This document shows positions 8,087 to 16,273 of a stretch of DNA of 64,000 nt, in pieces; the first letter of the stretch is position 1, and every line of letters starts with the position of its first letter. Made by a program: the position numbers and the translations under genes. This DNA is from Faecalibacterium prausnitzii (lineage in GTDB: Bacteria > Bacillota > Clostridia > Oscillospirales > Ruminococcaceae): contig NZ_PXUP01000015.1 in the NCBI RefSeq assembly GCF_003324185.1, positions 1 through 64,000 of the forward strand, read 5' to 3'. The notes below the pieces were generated by a model, which did no database searches, was not told the origin of the DNA, and saw only the letters and a program-made list of their open reading frames with translations.

Positions 8087-8124
8087 ACAGGGCTGCTGCA
8101 CGTTACTTTGTGCAGCAGCCCTGT
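8087..8124 (-). terminator. pyrB terminator
   Basis: ACAGGGCTGCTGCAC pairs with GTGCAGCAGCCCTGT. On the minus strand it is followed by TTTTTGCG. Similar GGGCTGCTGC hairpins recur at 11654 and 16215. Confidence 0.8.
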
Positions 8125-8131
8125 TCACAAC

Positions 8132-9088
8132 TTATATACTTTCCAGTACCTTTTTCCCGGTCAGCGGGTCGGGGATGCCCAGCAGCGCCAGTATAATGGC
8201 CATGCGGATATACACACCGTTATGCACCTGATCGAAATAAGCGGCGCGGGGGTCGTTGTCCACGTCCGGCTTGATCTCGTCGATGCGGGGGAGCGGATGC
8301 AGCACCGGCATGGTGGGCGGTGCCAGCTGCAGCAGCTTTTCGTCCAGCGCATAGCAGCCTTTCAACCGCAGATAGTCCTCTTCGTTGAAAAAGCGCTCCT
8401 GCTGGATGCGGGTCATATACAGCACGTCCAGCCCGGGCAACTCGGCCTCAAGGTCGGCGGTCTCCTTGTAGTTCTGGTGCAGCGGGGTCAGGGTCTCGTC
8501 CTTGACGTACTGCGGGATGCGCAGTTCCTCGGGCGAGATGAACACGAACCGGTTGCCCTCGAACTGGCTCAGCGCGGCGGTGAGGGAGTGCACCGTCCGG
8601 CCGAACTTGAGGTCGCCGCAGAAACCGATGGTCAAATGATCCAGCCGCCCTTTGCGCTGGCGAATGGTCATCAGGTCGATCATGGTCTGGGAGGGGTGGG
8701 CGTGGCCGCCATCGCCTGCATTGATGACGGGCACACGCGCATACATGGACGCCCGCAGCGGTGCGCCCTCCTTGGGGTGGCGCATGGCAATGACGTCTGC
8801 ATAGTTGCTCACCACGCGGGCGGTATCAGCCACCGTTTCGCCCTTGCTGGCGCTGGAAAGCTGCGCCCCGGCAAAGCCCAGCGTCTTGCCGCCCAGCCGC
8901 AGCATGGCCGACTCGAAGGAAAGGCGGGTGCGGGTGCTGGGCTCGTAGAACAAAGTGGCCAGAATGCGGCCGTCACACAGGTGGGCGTAGGGCGCGGGGT
9001 CAGCCTCCATCCGGTCGGCAAGGTCGAGCAGTGCCAGCTGCTCAGCCAGAGAAAAGCTGCCGGGCTCAATAAAATGTCTCACAGCCAT
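8132..9088 (-). CDS. pyrB: Aspartate carbamoyltransferase catalytic subunit
   Basis: A 318-residue transcarbamylase that joins carbamoyl phosphate and aspartate, the committed step of pyrimidine synthesis. The carbamoyl-phosphate loop FYEPSTRTRLSFE is at residues 47-59 and the HPLPR substrate loop near 265. No pyrI regulatory subunit follows, so the enzyme may act as a plain catalytic trimer unless pyrI is elsewhere. Its start lies inside the 3' end of purA (10-bp overlap), so it is translated as the second gene of a purA-pyrB operon. Confidence 0.93.
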   Translation of the reverse strand: MAVRHFIEPGSFSLAEQLALLDLADRMEADPAPYAHLCDGRILATLFYEPSTRTRLSFESAMLRLGGKTLGFAGAQLSSASKGETVADTARVVSNYADVIAMRHPKEGAPLRASMYARVPVINAGDGGHAHPSQTMIDLMTIRQRKGRLDHLTIGFCGDLKFGRTVHSLTAALSQFEGNRFVFISPEELRIPQYVKDETLTPLHQNYKETADLEAELPGLDVLYMTRIQQERFFNEEDYLRLKGCYALDEKLLQLAPPTMPVLHPLPRIDEIKPDVDNDPRAAYFDQVHNGVYIRMAIILALLGIPDPLTGKKVLESI

Positions 9089-10389
9089 TCTCCCTTCAGC
9101 ACAAACTTTTCGCGCTCGGCGCCGGTGGAAACGAACTGAATCTCGTGCCCCAGCTGCTTTTCAAGGAACTCCACATAGGCCTTGGCTTCCTTGGGCAGCT
9201 CTGCCCAGCTGCGGCAGCCGGAGATATCCTTGTTCCAGCCGGGCAGCAGCGTGACCACCGGCTGCACACGGTCAAGGTCGGACAGGGTGTCGAAGCGGGG
9301 GACTTCCACGCCGTCCAGCTTGTAACCGGTGATGACCGGGATCTGCTTCATGCTGCTCAGCACGTCCAGCTTGGTCAGCGCGATCTTATCCGCACCCTGA
9401 CATTGCAGGCCATAGCGGCTGGCAACGCAGTCAAAAGGACCCACCCGGCGGGGACGTCCGGTGGCTGCGCCGTACTCGCCGCCGGCCTTGCGCAGCTTTT
9501 CGTTCCACGCTTCGTCCATTGCATTCTCTGCTGCAAAGGGGCCAGCGCCCACACAGGTGGAGTAGGCTTTCAGCACGCCCACCACATGGTCAAGCTTGCA
9601 GTTGGGGATGCCCGCACCCAGCGGCGCGTAGGCTGCCAGCGTGTTGGAGCTGGAAGTGAACGGGAAGATGCCGTAGTCGATATCCCGCATTGCGCCCAGC
9701 TGCGCTTCCAGTACGATGCGCTTGCCGCTGTCGTGCGCCTGCTGCAAGAAAGCGCCTACATCACAGATGAAGGGCGCAAAGTACGCAGCCTGCTGCCTGC
9801 ACCAGTTCAGCAGGGCATCGTAGCTCATGGGCTCCTGATGATAGCAGCCCGCCAGCTCCATGTTTTTGGCGTCCAGGATCATGTGCAGACGGTTCTGGGT
9901 GCGCTCCTCGTCCAGATGCAAAAGGTCACCCAGCCGCAGGGTCTTTTTGCGGTACTTGTCGCTGTAAGCGTAAGCAATGCCGCGCCGGGTAGAGCCGAAC
10001 GCGCCGCCCTTTTTGGCAAGGCGGTCCTCTTCCAGCCCGTCCTGTACCTTGTGCCACGGCATGGAGATGGTAGCTTTATCGGAGAGCTTCAGGTTCTCCG
10101 GCTCCACCTTTACGCCGCGCGCTTCAATGGCCTCCATCTCTCCGGCCAGATGCTCGAGGTCGATCACCATACCGGTGCCCAGCACGCAGGTCACCTCCGG
10201 GTGCAGGATGCCGGAGGGCAGCAGGTTCAGGATGAACTTGCCCTTCTCGGTCACAACGGTATGACCGGCATTGTTGCCGCCCTGATAGCGCGCAACGATA
10301 TCGGCATTTTCGGCCAGCAGGTCGATGACGCGGCCCTTGCCCTCATCGCCCCAGTTGATTCCAGTAACAGCGGTCAGCATAAACTTCAT
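9079..10389 (-). CDS. purA: Adenylosuccinate synthase
   Basis: A 436-residue GTP-dependent enzyme that makes adenylosuccinate from IMP and aspartate. The N-terminal GINWGDEGKGRVIDLLAE carries the catalytic Asp and P-loop, GGNNAGHTVV binds IMP, and QCQGADKIALTKLDVL holds the guanine-recognition TKLD motif. The ATG at 10389 and one at 10380 are both possible; the second gives a longer but acceptable spacing to AAGAAGG. It shares a transcript with pyrB, so both aspartate-consuming nucleotide steps are co-expressed. Confidence 0.93.
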   Translation of the reverse strand: MKFMLTAVTGINWGDEGKGRVIDLLAENADIVARYQGGNNAGHTVVTEKGKFILNLLPSGILHPEVTCVLGTGMVIDLEHLAGEMEAIEARGVKVEPENLKLSDKATISMPWHKVQDGLEEDRLAKKGGAFGSTRRGIAYAYSDKYRKKTLRLGDLLHLDEERTQNRLHMILDAKNMELAGCYHQEPMSYDALLNWCRQQAAYFAPFICDVGAFLQQAHDSGKRIVLEAQLGAMRDIDYGIFPFTSSSNTLAAYAPLGAGIPNCKLDHVVGVLKAYSTCVGAGPFAAENAMDEAWNEKLRKAGGEYGAATGRPRRVGPFDCVASRYGLQCQGADKIALTKLDVLSSMKQIPVITGYKLDGVEVPRFDTLSDLDRVQPVVTLLPGWNKDISGCRSWAELPKEAKAYVEFLEKQLGHEIQFVSTGAEREKFVLKGEWL

Positions 10390-10428
10390 TTACCTTCTTT
10401 TCATTCTTGTTTCCTGTTCGCGGTGTCT

Positions 10429-10457
10429 ATTATACGAGCGTGCAGAGAATATGTAAA
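10429..10457 (-). promoter_or_regulatory. purA-pyrB promoter
   Basis: TTTACA at 10457-10452 and TATAAT at 10434-10429 on the minus strand, with a 17-bp spacer, 40 bp before purA. I see no PUR box or purine riboswitch in the short leader. Confidence 0.75.
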
Positions 10458-10542
10458 AAGTATCCTGTGTATAGCAGCAATATGTTTTTTACATTGCAGA
10501 GGCTGCTGCCCGCATCCGGCACAGCCAAGCCGTAAAAAGCGC

Positions 10543-10570
10543 TTGCAATTCCGGCGCGCCGTGCTATGAT
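10543..10570 (+). promoter_or_regulatory. LysR-type regulator promoter
   Basis: TTGCAA (10543-10548) and TATGAT (10565-10570), with a 16-bp spacer containing the palindromic GGCGCGCC. The start codon follows about 70 bp downstream. The divergent purA promoter is about 90 bp away, so the regulator could act on both. Confidence 0.6.
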
Positions 10571-10640
10571 ACAAGAAGAGCATAAAGCCGCTTCTGCCGC
10601 TGGCCGCGCCGGAAGCCCGACAGGAAAGAGGGCCGCACCT

Positions 10641-11552
10641 ATGTATGTGGACTGGGAATACTACAAAATCTTTTACTATGTGGCAAAGTATCAGAACTTT
10701 ACCCGCGCGGCGCGGGTGCTGGGCAATAATCAGCCCAACATCACCCACGCCATGAACCGGCTGGAAAGCCAGCTGAACTGCGTGCTGTTCATCCGCTCCA
10801 ACCGGGGCGTCACCTTAACGCCGGAGGGAGAGCTGCTGTATTCCCGCATTGCCTCAGCAGCGGTGCAGATACAGGATGCCGAGGAGGAACTGAGCGCCAC
10901 CGCCACGCTGGAGCACGGTGCCATCAGCATCAGCACCACCGAGACCGCTTTGAACATCTACCTGTCCGAAAAGCTGCGCGCTTTCCATACAGAGTACCCG
11001 GGCATCCGGCTGCGCATCTCCAACCACTCCACTCCGCAGGCGGTGCAGGCGGTACGCAACGGCGAGGTAGATTTTGCCATCGTGACCACCCCCGCAGAGG
11101 TGGAAAACGGGCTGAAAATGGTAGAGCTGATGCCCTTTTATGAAGTCCTTGTGGGCGGAAAGACCTTTACGGCGCTGGCCAGCCAGACCCTGAGCCTGAA
11201 GGAACTGGCCGGTTATCCCCTGATCTGCCTGAACGAGGAGAGCATGACCCGCAGCTTTTACCGGCAATTCTTTCTGGAACATGACGCAGTGCTGAAACCT
11301 GACACCGAGGCCGCCACCACCGACCAGATGCTCACGCTGGTCAAAAGCGAGTTGGGACTGGCCTTTATGCCAGAGCCCATGGCAGCACCCCTGCTGGCCA
11401 GCGGAGAGCTGGTACAGCTGCACTTGCAGGAGATCATCCCCTCCCGCTCCATCTGCCTTGTCTACGACCATCACCGCCCGCTGAACACCGCCGCCCGGAA
11501 ATTCCAGCAGCTGCTGACCAAGGCCGGGACACGGAGCGCAGAGCGTAAATAA
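10641..11552 (+). CDS. LysR family transcriptional regulator
   Basis: A 303-residue regulator. The N-terminal winged helix-turn-helix covers residues 1-60 (YYVAKYQNFTRAARVLGNNQ, then NITHAMNRLESQL), followed by a periplasmic-binding-protein-like effector domain (about 90-290). The effector ligand is unknown. The frame is open upstream to 10566, but those residues are unlike the family; the ATG at 10641 gives the canonical YVDWEYYKIF start. It is divergent from purA-pyrB. LysR proteins often control the adjacent divergent operon, but that is only inference here. Confidence 0.88.
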   Translation: MYVDWEYYKIFYYVAKYQNFTRAARVLGNNQPNITHAMNRLESQLNCVLFIRSNRGVTLTPEGELLYSRIASAAVQIQDAEEELSATATLEHGAISISTTETALNIYLSEKLRAFHTEYPGIRLRISNHSTPQAVQAVRNGEVDFAIVTTPAEVENGLKMVELMPFYEVLVGGKTFTALASQTLSLKELAGYPLICLNEESMTRSFYRQFFLEHDAVLKPDTEAATTDQMLTLVKSELGLAFMPEPMAAPLLASGELVQLHLQEIIPSRSICLVYDHHRPLNTAARKFQQLLTKAGTRSAERK

Positions 11553-11602
11553 AACCAATACTCCGGGCGTTATTACACGACTGCAATCCTAACGGTTTCT
11601 AC

Positions 11603-11635
11603 AAAAGGCTTCCCCCGGTCGGGGGAAGCCTTTTG
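11603..11635 (+). terminator. LysR gene terminator
   Basis: AAAAGGCTTCCCCC and GGGGGAAGCCTTTT form a long GC-rich hairpin ending in T-rich sequence. An almost identical hairpin follows yitT at 20710. Confidence 0.85.
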
Positions 11636-11653
11636 TTCCGACAGCTTTCAGCC

Positions 11654-11696
11654 AAAAAGGGCTGCTGCACCAATGATGTGCAACAGCCCCTTTTTT
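11654..11696 (-). terminator. DUF1275 gene terminator
   Basis: GGGGCTGTTGCACATC pairs imperfectly with the GGTGCAGCAGCCC arm, with T runs on both sides. The hairpin lies directly after the stop codon at 11698 and may serve both strands. It belongs to the GGGCTGCTGC hairpin family. Confidence 0.75.
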
Positions 11697-11697
11697 G

Positions 11698-12489
11698 TTA
11701 TTTCCGGGCGCTCTGCGTCAGCTCCCGCTGCTCCTCCTGCAGCTCCTGCTTCAGGGTGCGGTCGATCTCCCGGGTCTCCTGCCGGATGGCGGTCAGGTCT
11801 TTTTCGATGACCGGGTTCTCTTCCAGTTCCTCCCGGATGAACATCAGCGTAAAGCTGACCAGCAAAAAGCAACAGGAGAGCCAGATGGCTCTGCCGCCCA
11901 GCTGCGCCGCGCTCTTGCTGCCCAGCCCTGCCCCCAACGCGAACAGGAATATGATGCCGAAGTAGCGCACCATCCTATCCTTTGCGTGGGGTTCATGGGA
12001 CTTGCGCCAGATGCAAAAGGCCTCCACGCCGCTGCGCAGGTCGCCGATGCACATGGTACTGGCAAAGGCGTAGCCGTTCACCTTGCGGAAAGCCTGTACC
12101 TGCATGGCGCAGGAGAAGGAAACAATGGCGTTGGCCAGCAGGTTCTGCGATTGCGGCAGAAAGCCCACCGCGAACAGCAGCAGCACCTCGCCCAGCACCA
12201 CCAGCTGCCGCCAGTGCAGCCGCTGCATCGCCTGAAAGTGCTCCCGCATTTTTTCCGCAGCCAGAACCCCCAGCGCAAAGGCGCACAACGGCACCAGATA
12301 GTGCAGCACCTTATCCCACCGGCCATCCATGATATTGGTGCTCAGCAGCACGATATTGCCGGTCTGGGCATTGGCAAACACCTTGCCCCGGAACAGATAG
12401 GTGTAGGCATCCTGCAAGCCGCCGGACAGCGAAAGGAACACCGCCGTAAGAAAGGACTCGGACATTTGCCCGTGATGCTTTGTTTTCAT
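11698..12489 (-). CDS. DUF1275 (YoaK-like) membrane protein
   Basis: A 263-residue protein with about six hydrophobic segments. The conserved N-terminal pattern SLSGGLQDAYTYLFRGKVFANAQTGN and the later CAMQVQAFRKVNG...STMCIGDLRS are typical of DUF1275 inner-membrane proteins of unknown transport function. The C-terminal 60 residues are a charged coiled coil rich in Glu and Gln, beyond the usual family end. I chose the ATG at 12489, preceded by AAGAGGG. No operon partner. Confidence 0.8.
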   Translation of the reverse strand: MKTKHHGQMSESFLTAVFLSLSGGLQDAYTYLFRGKVFANAQTGNIVLLSTNIMDGRWDKVLHYLVPLCAFALGVLAAEKMREHFQAMQRLHWRQLVVLGEVLLLFAVGFLPQSQNLLANAIVSFSCAMQVQAFRKVNGYAFASTMCIGDLRSGVEAFCIWRKSHEPHAKDRMVRYFGIIFLFALGAGLGSKSAAQLGGRAIWLSCCFLLVSFTLMFIREELEENPVIEKDLTAIRQETREIDRTLKQELQEEQRELTQSARK

Positions 12490-12603
12490 ACTTGTACCCT
12501 CTTTTCGGGCTCTATTATAATACATTTTGCAGCAGTTTCTGATATCATTTTTACATACCGGCTATGTTTTCCGCTCCAAAAGGCACAAAAAGCGCGGGTG
12601 TCC

Positions 12604-12638
12604 TTCCCTATTTCACCGCAATCTGTTAGAATAGGGAA
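12604..12638 (+). promoter_or_regulatory. Inverted repeat upstream of the NifX-like gene
   Basis: Nine-base arms TTCCCTATT (12604-12612) and AATAGGGAA (12630-12638) bracket a likely TAGAAT -10 box. The spacing of the arms, 26 bp start to start, suggests a dimeric regulator. No regulator gene is adjacent. Confidence 0.4.
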
Positions 12639-12671
12639 AGAGAATATTGCATACAGGAAGGAGCTCTTATT

Positions 12672-13082
12672 ATGAAGATCGCAATTCCCTACGAAAACGG
12701 TCAGGTGTTCCAGCACTTCGGCCACTCTGCGCAGTTCAAGCTGTACACCGCCGAGGAGGGCCGCATCACCGGTGCCGAGGTGGTCTCCACCGACGGGCAA
12801 GGCCACGGTGCACTGGTGGGCTTTCTGGTGCGCAACGGCGTAAATGTGCTGCTGTGCGGCGGCATTGGCGGCGGGGCACAGATGGCGCTGGCACAGGCCG
12901 GCATCCGGCTGTGCGGCGGCATTACCGGCGACGCCGACAGCGCTGCGGCGGCTTATCTTGCCGGCACGCTGGTCTTTGACCCCAACGCCCGCTGCACCCA
13001 CCACGACCACGAGGAGGGCCACAGCTGCGGCTCTCACGCCTGCCACGCCGACAAGGGCGGCTGCACCGGCAATTGCCATTAA
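12672..13082 (+). CDS. NifX/NifB-type dinitrogenase cofactor-domain protein
   Basis: A 136-residue protein of the NifX/VnfX/NafY superfamily (iron-molybdenum cofactor carrier domain). The start MKIAIPYENGQVFQHFGHSA with the conserved FGHS, and the GGIGGGAQMAL segment, are diagnostic. The last 30 residues are rich in His and Cys (CTHHDHEEGHSCGSHAC...CTGNCH) and look like a metal-binding tail. With no nif genes nearby, a role in Fe-S or metal handling is more likely than nitrogen fixation. A GGAAGGAGC site precedes the ATG. Confidence 0.82.
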   Translation: MKIAIPYENGQVFQHFGHSAQFKLYTAEEGRITGAEVVSTDGQGHGALVGFLVRNGVNVLLCGGIGGGAQMALAQAGIRLCGGITGDADSAAAAYLAGTLVFDPNARCTHHDHEEGHSCGSHACHADKGGCTGNCH

Positions 13083-13100
13083 GAGCCGTTCCGCTTTCCG

Positions 13101-13206
13101 GGCTGGACGATTTTGAATGCCCTCCGCTTGCGCTCTGGGCATAAGCTAAGGAAAAAATATTTATAATTTCGGAATACCGGAGCGTCTGCGGACGCTCCGG
13201 TATTCC
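13101..13206 (+). repeat. 3'-UTR repeat element, copy B, with terminator palindrome
   Basis: Directly downstream of the NifX-like gene: a roughly 50-bp block (13101-13159) homologous in inverse orientation to copies A and C, then a palindrome (GGAATACCGGAGCGTC, 13171-13186, with its complement at 13191-13206) followed by ATTTTCAC. The order gene end, block, palindrome, TTTTCAC is the same as in the other copies. Confidence 0.75.
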
Positions 13207-13355
13207 ATTTTCACAGGTGGGTCGTGGCTGAAAACGGCATTCGCAGCGCCGCTTTCTGCGAAAGCGCGGCACTGCGGGTCAGCGTGCTAAATTTTCTTTA
13301 CTGAAATCAAAAGCTTTGCACCATCCTGAGAAGAGTGCTCCTTTCCCGTGAAAAA

Positions 13356-13545
13356 GGGGCTCAGGAAAGTCCGCGTTTGCGCAGCAATAAAAGCCCCAGT
13401 GAGGCTTTTAAGCGGCAGAGCGGTCTGCGCAAGCAGATGGAGGGGCTTTGCCCCGACAAGCTCCGCAGACTTTCCTGAGCCCCAAATTAAGAATAATTTT
13501 TCCGCTGACTATGCGCAAAGCAGCGCGGCGCGCATTTCAAATGGT
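13356..13545 (-). repeat. 3'-UTR repeat element, copy C, with long inverted repeat
   Basis: In the direction of the aldose epimerase gene: the conserved block (13545-13495), then a 128-bp structure whose ends are a perfect 16-bp inverted repeat (GGGGCTCAGGAAAGTC, 13356-13371, and its complement, 13468-13483), then TTTTTCACG. The interior contains further short complementary segments (AAAAGCCCC/GGGGCTTT, TTGCGCAG/CTGCGCAA). The rest of 13207-13355 shows a small hairpin near 13228-13262 and no gene. Confidence 0.75.
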
Positions 13546-13548
13546 TTT

Positions 13549-14430
13549 TCAGGCCTTCTCGATGGTGATGCTCCACTCGCTGGTCATGGCCTCGTCCGGC
13601 TCCAGCACCTCGTGCTTGCCGTCCTCGTTCACGCTGTTGGCCCAGCCGTTCCAAGGCTCCATGCAGACGAAGCTCTCGGCATCCTGCTGCCACAGCACGC
13701 CGTTTTCAAAGGTCTCGTCGGCGTCCACGGTCACCTTGTGGCCGTTGCCCTTGTCGGTCAGGGTCATGGGGAACTGCACGCCGGTCAGCAGACGGACAGA
13801 ATTGTCTGCGCCCTCCTTGCGGGTGAGGGTGATCTTTTCCGGGGCGGCGGGCTGCTCGCCCTTGGCGTTATCGGAGCAGGTGGCGCACTTGATGTCGAAC
13901 TCCACGTTCTCCAGCTTGGAGGCGGTAAAGTAGGGATGGTAGCCAAAGCTGAAGGGCATATCCGTGTTGCCCTCGTTGATGACGGTCAGACTGACCAGTG
14001 CCTTGTTGCCCTCCAGATTATAGTTGAGCAGCAGGGTGAAATCGAACGGGTACAGGAACTTGGTCAGCGGGGTGGACTCCAGTGCCAGCGTCACGCCGTC
14101 CGGGCCAACGCTTTCCACTCCCCATGCGCACAGGTCGGCAAATCCGTGGGTCTCCATGGGGTAAGCCTTGCCGTCAAAGATATGCACACCGTTATCCGGG
14201 TTGCCGCAGCTGGGGAACAGCACCGGCACGCCAAAGCGGGGACGGTTGCACTCGGAGAAATTGGGGCGGCGGGTCCAGACGAACTCCTCGCCGTCCAGCG
14301 TAAAGCTGGTGATCATACCGCCGCGCTCGGGGGTGATGGTGAGGGCGGTCTTTGCCTCGGGGTCGGTGATGACGTACTGCTCGTAGCAGGCGCCGTTCTC
14401 GGTGATGTACCGGGTGGTGATCTGATTCAT
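13549..14430 (-). CDS. Aldose 1-epimerase (mutarotase) family protein
   Basis: A 293-residue galactose-mutarotase-like beta-sandwich protein. Recognisable elements are RRPNFSECNRPRFGVPVLFPSCG, the catalytic His region METHGFADLCAW, FSFGYHPYF, and the C-terminal catalytic Glu region CMEPWNGW. It probably interconverts anomers of a hexose or hexose 6-phosphate. It lies next to the hexuronate genes on the same strand, which hints at sugar-acid metabolism. The ATG at 14430 has AGGAGG about 9 bases upstream. Confidence 0.85.
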   Translation of the reverse strand: MNQITTRYITENGACYEQYVITDPEAKTALTITPERGGMITSFTLDGEEFVWTRRPNFSECNRPRFGVPVLFPSCGNPDNGVHIFDGKAYPMETHGFADLCAWGVESVGPDGVTLALESTPLTKFLYPFDFTLLLNYNLEGNKALVSLTVINEGNTDMPFSFGYHPYFTASKLENVEFDIKCATCSDNAKGEQPAAPEKITLTRKEGADNSVRLLTGVQFPMTLTDKGNGHKVTVDADETFENGVLWQQDAESFVCMEPWNGWANSVNEDGKHEVLEPDEAMTSEWSITIEKA

Positions 14431-14473
14431 AAGTAAAAGCCTCCTATTATTACCGCAGGGTCGCCCCGGCGGG

Positions 14474-14623
14474 TCATTCCTTGTGCTCCGGCTGCTGTTC
14501 CAACTTCTGGAAGTAGTAATCAATGCCGTAGCGGATAAAATATTTGATCAATCGTACTGCACCATAAATGATAGCTGCATAAAGCAGCAGTGTCAACAGC
14601 AGTACCCCATTTGTGCCCAACAT
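14474..14623 (-). CDS. Small membrane protein, 49 aa
   Basis: A short gene between uxaA and the aldose epimerase. The start ATG at 14623 is preceded by GGGAAG. The product begins MLGTNGVLLLTLLLYAAIIY, one hydrophobic helix, followed by an amphipathic segment (RLIKYFIRYGIDYYFQKLEQ). The spacing and shared strand suggest it belongs to the uxaBA transcript or to a small unit with the epimerase. No family is recognised. Confidence 0.55.
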   Translation of the reverse strand: MLGTNGVLLLTLLLYAAIIYGAVRLIKYFIRYGIDYYFQKLEQQPEHKE

Positions 14624-14651
14624 TCCATACACTTCCCTTCTTTTTATGCAC

Positions 14652-14696
14652 AAAAAGGCCGCCGTACCGCTTTTTGCCGTACAGCAGCCCTTTTTC
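14652..14696 (-). terminator. Probable uxaA terminator
   Basis: On the minus strand an imperfect hairpin (GCTGTACGGC, loop AAAAA, GCGGTACGGC) after the uxaA stop is followed by CCTTTTTGTG. Readthrough into the small gene at 14623 is possible. Confidence 0.55.
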
Positions 14697-14698
14697 AG

Positions 14699-16189
14699 TT
14701 ACAGAACCACGCCGTCCTTGAAGATGGAGATCTCGCGGAAGCCGTGCTTTTCCGCCTTGGTCTGCTCACCGCTGGCCACGCGGATGACCAGATCCAGCAG
14801 ATCCTTTGCAGCCTCGTCGATGGTCTTTTCACCGTCTGCGATGACACCGGTGTTGAAATCGATCCAGCCGCCCTTCTTCTCTGCCAGCGGGGTGTTGGTG
14901 GAGATCTTCAGGGTGGGAGCCGGAGCGGAGAACGGGGTGCCGCGGCCGGTGGAGAACAGGATCAGGTGTGCGCCTGCTGCCGTCATGGCGGTGGCGGAGA
15001 CCAGATCGTTGCCGGGGCCGTACAGCATATTCAAGCCCTTGGTCACCACGGGGTCGCCGTAGCCGATGACGTCCATGATGGGGGCGGTGCCGCCCTTCTG
15101 CACGCAGCCGCAGCTCTTATCCTCCAGCGTGGTGATGCCGCCGGCCTTGTTGCCCGGAGAGGGATTATCGTACACCACCTCGTTGTGGCTGATGAAGTAT
15201 TCCTTGAAGCCGTTGATCATGTGCTCGGCCTTGACGAACACTTCCTTGTTGATGCAGCGGTCCATCAGGAAGCCCTCTGCACCGAACATCTCGGGCACCT
15301 CGGTCAGCACGGTAGAGCCGCCGCGCTGACCCATCATGTCGGAGAAGCGGCCGATGGTGGGGTTGGCGGTGATGCCGGACAGGCCGTCCGAGCCGCCGCA
15401 CTTCATGCCCACCACCAGCTCAGACACGGGGATAGGCTGGCGCTCAAACTGCCCGGCATAGGCAGCCAGCTGTTTCAGGATATCGCGGGCGGCGGCAAAC
15501 TCGTCCTCCACATCCTGACAGGTCAGGAACTTGACGCGGTCGTGGTCGTACTCGCCCAACTCCTCCACGAACTGATCGTGCTGCAGGTTCTCGCAGCCCA
15601 GATGCAGCACCAGAACGGCGGCAGCATTGGGGTGGCGCACCAGCGCAGCCAGCAGCTTGCGGGTCTGTGCGTGGTCGTGACCGGTCTGACTGCAGCCGAA
15701 GGGATGGGTGAAGCTGTACAGACCCTCGATGGAGCCGGTGACCAGATCCTGATTGTCGGCAACCATCTTCTTGGCGATATCGTTCACGCAGCCCACGGTG
15801 GGGATGATCCAGATCTCGTTGCGGATAGCGGCGCGACCATCCTTGCGGCGGAAGCCCATAAAGGTCTCCGGCTCGACCTTAGGCAGCGGAGCCAGATCCG
15901 GGGCGGGGTTATAGCTGTACTCCACCTCGCCGGACAGGTTGGTGTGCACATTATGGGTGTGCATCCAGGTGCCGGGGGCGGCGTCTGCGGTGGCATGACC
16001 GATGGGGAAGCCGTACTTGATGACGTTCTCGCCGTTCTTAATGGGCTTGACTGCCATCTTGTGACCCTGCGGGATATCCTCCCGTGCGGTGACGGCAAGG
16101 CCGTCCACCTCCACCAGCGTGCCCTTGGCAATGGGGTGCAGGGCAACGACCACATTGTCGATGGGGCTGATATGAATTGCCTGCGGCAT
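14699..16189 (-). CDS. uxaA: Altronate dehydratase
   Basis: A 496-residue enzyme that dehydrates D-altronate to 2-keto-3-deoxygluconate in galacturonate breakdown. An N-terminal SAF domain (about 1-95) is followed by the catalytic UxaA/GarD domain, with conserved cysteines in HPFGCSQTG, LGCENLQ, GMKCGGSDGLSG and KSCGCVQKGG that would bind iron. It starts at ATG 16189 behind GGAGAACAACT and is the second gene after uxaB, separated by a GGGCTGCTGC hairpin that may lower its expression. Confidence 0.92.
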   Translation of the reverse strand: MPQAIHISPIDNVVVALHPIAKGTLVEVDGLAVTAREDIPQGHKMAVKPIKNGENVIKYGFPIGHATADAAPGTWMHTHNVHTNLSGEVEYSYNPAPDLAPLPKVEPETFMGFRRKDGRAAIRNEIWIIPTVGCVNDIAKKMVADNQDLVTGSIEGLYSFTHPFGCSQTGHDHAQTRKLLAALVRHPNAAAVLVLHLGCENLQHDQFVEELGEYDHDRVKFLTCQDVEDEFAAARDILKQLAAYAGQFERQPIPVSELVVGMKCGGSDGLSGITANPTIGRFSDMMGQRGGSTVLTEVPEMFGAEGFLMDRCINKEVFVKAEHMINGFKEYFISHNEVVYDNPSPGNKAGGITTLEDKSCGCVQKGGTAPIMDVIGYGDPVVTKGLNMLYGPGNDLVSATAMTAAGAHLILFSTGRGTPFSAPAPTLKISTNTPLAEKKGGWIDFNTGVIADGEKTIDEAAKDLLDLVIRVASGEQTKAEKHGFREISIFKDGVVL

Positions 16190-16214
16190 AGTTGTTCTCC
16201 TTATCGTATCGCAC

Positions 16215-16246
16215 AAAAGGGCTGCTGCCCAAAGCAGCAGCCCTTT
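16215..16246 (-). terminator. Intercistronic hairpin between uxaB and uxaA
   Basis: AAAGGGCTGCTGC and GCAGCAGCCCTTT form a strong stem followed on the minus strand by TTTGTGCG. The tail is weak and the two genes work together, so it is more likely an attenuator or mRNA stabiliser than a full stop. Confidence 0.6.
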
Positions 16247-16273
16247 GTTGTGCGGGTAGGTTGATTTTTCAGC

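Noticed and set aside
12672-13082. Evidence for nitrogen fixation
   Set aside because: A single NifX-domain protein without nifHDKEN is common in non-fixing anaerobes.
14483-16264. A 593-residue open frame antisense to uxaA
   Set aside because: A shadow of altronate dehydratase codons; composition is His/Leu/Val-rich as expected for antisense of this genome.
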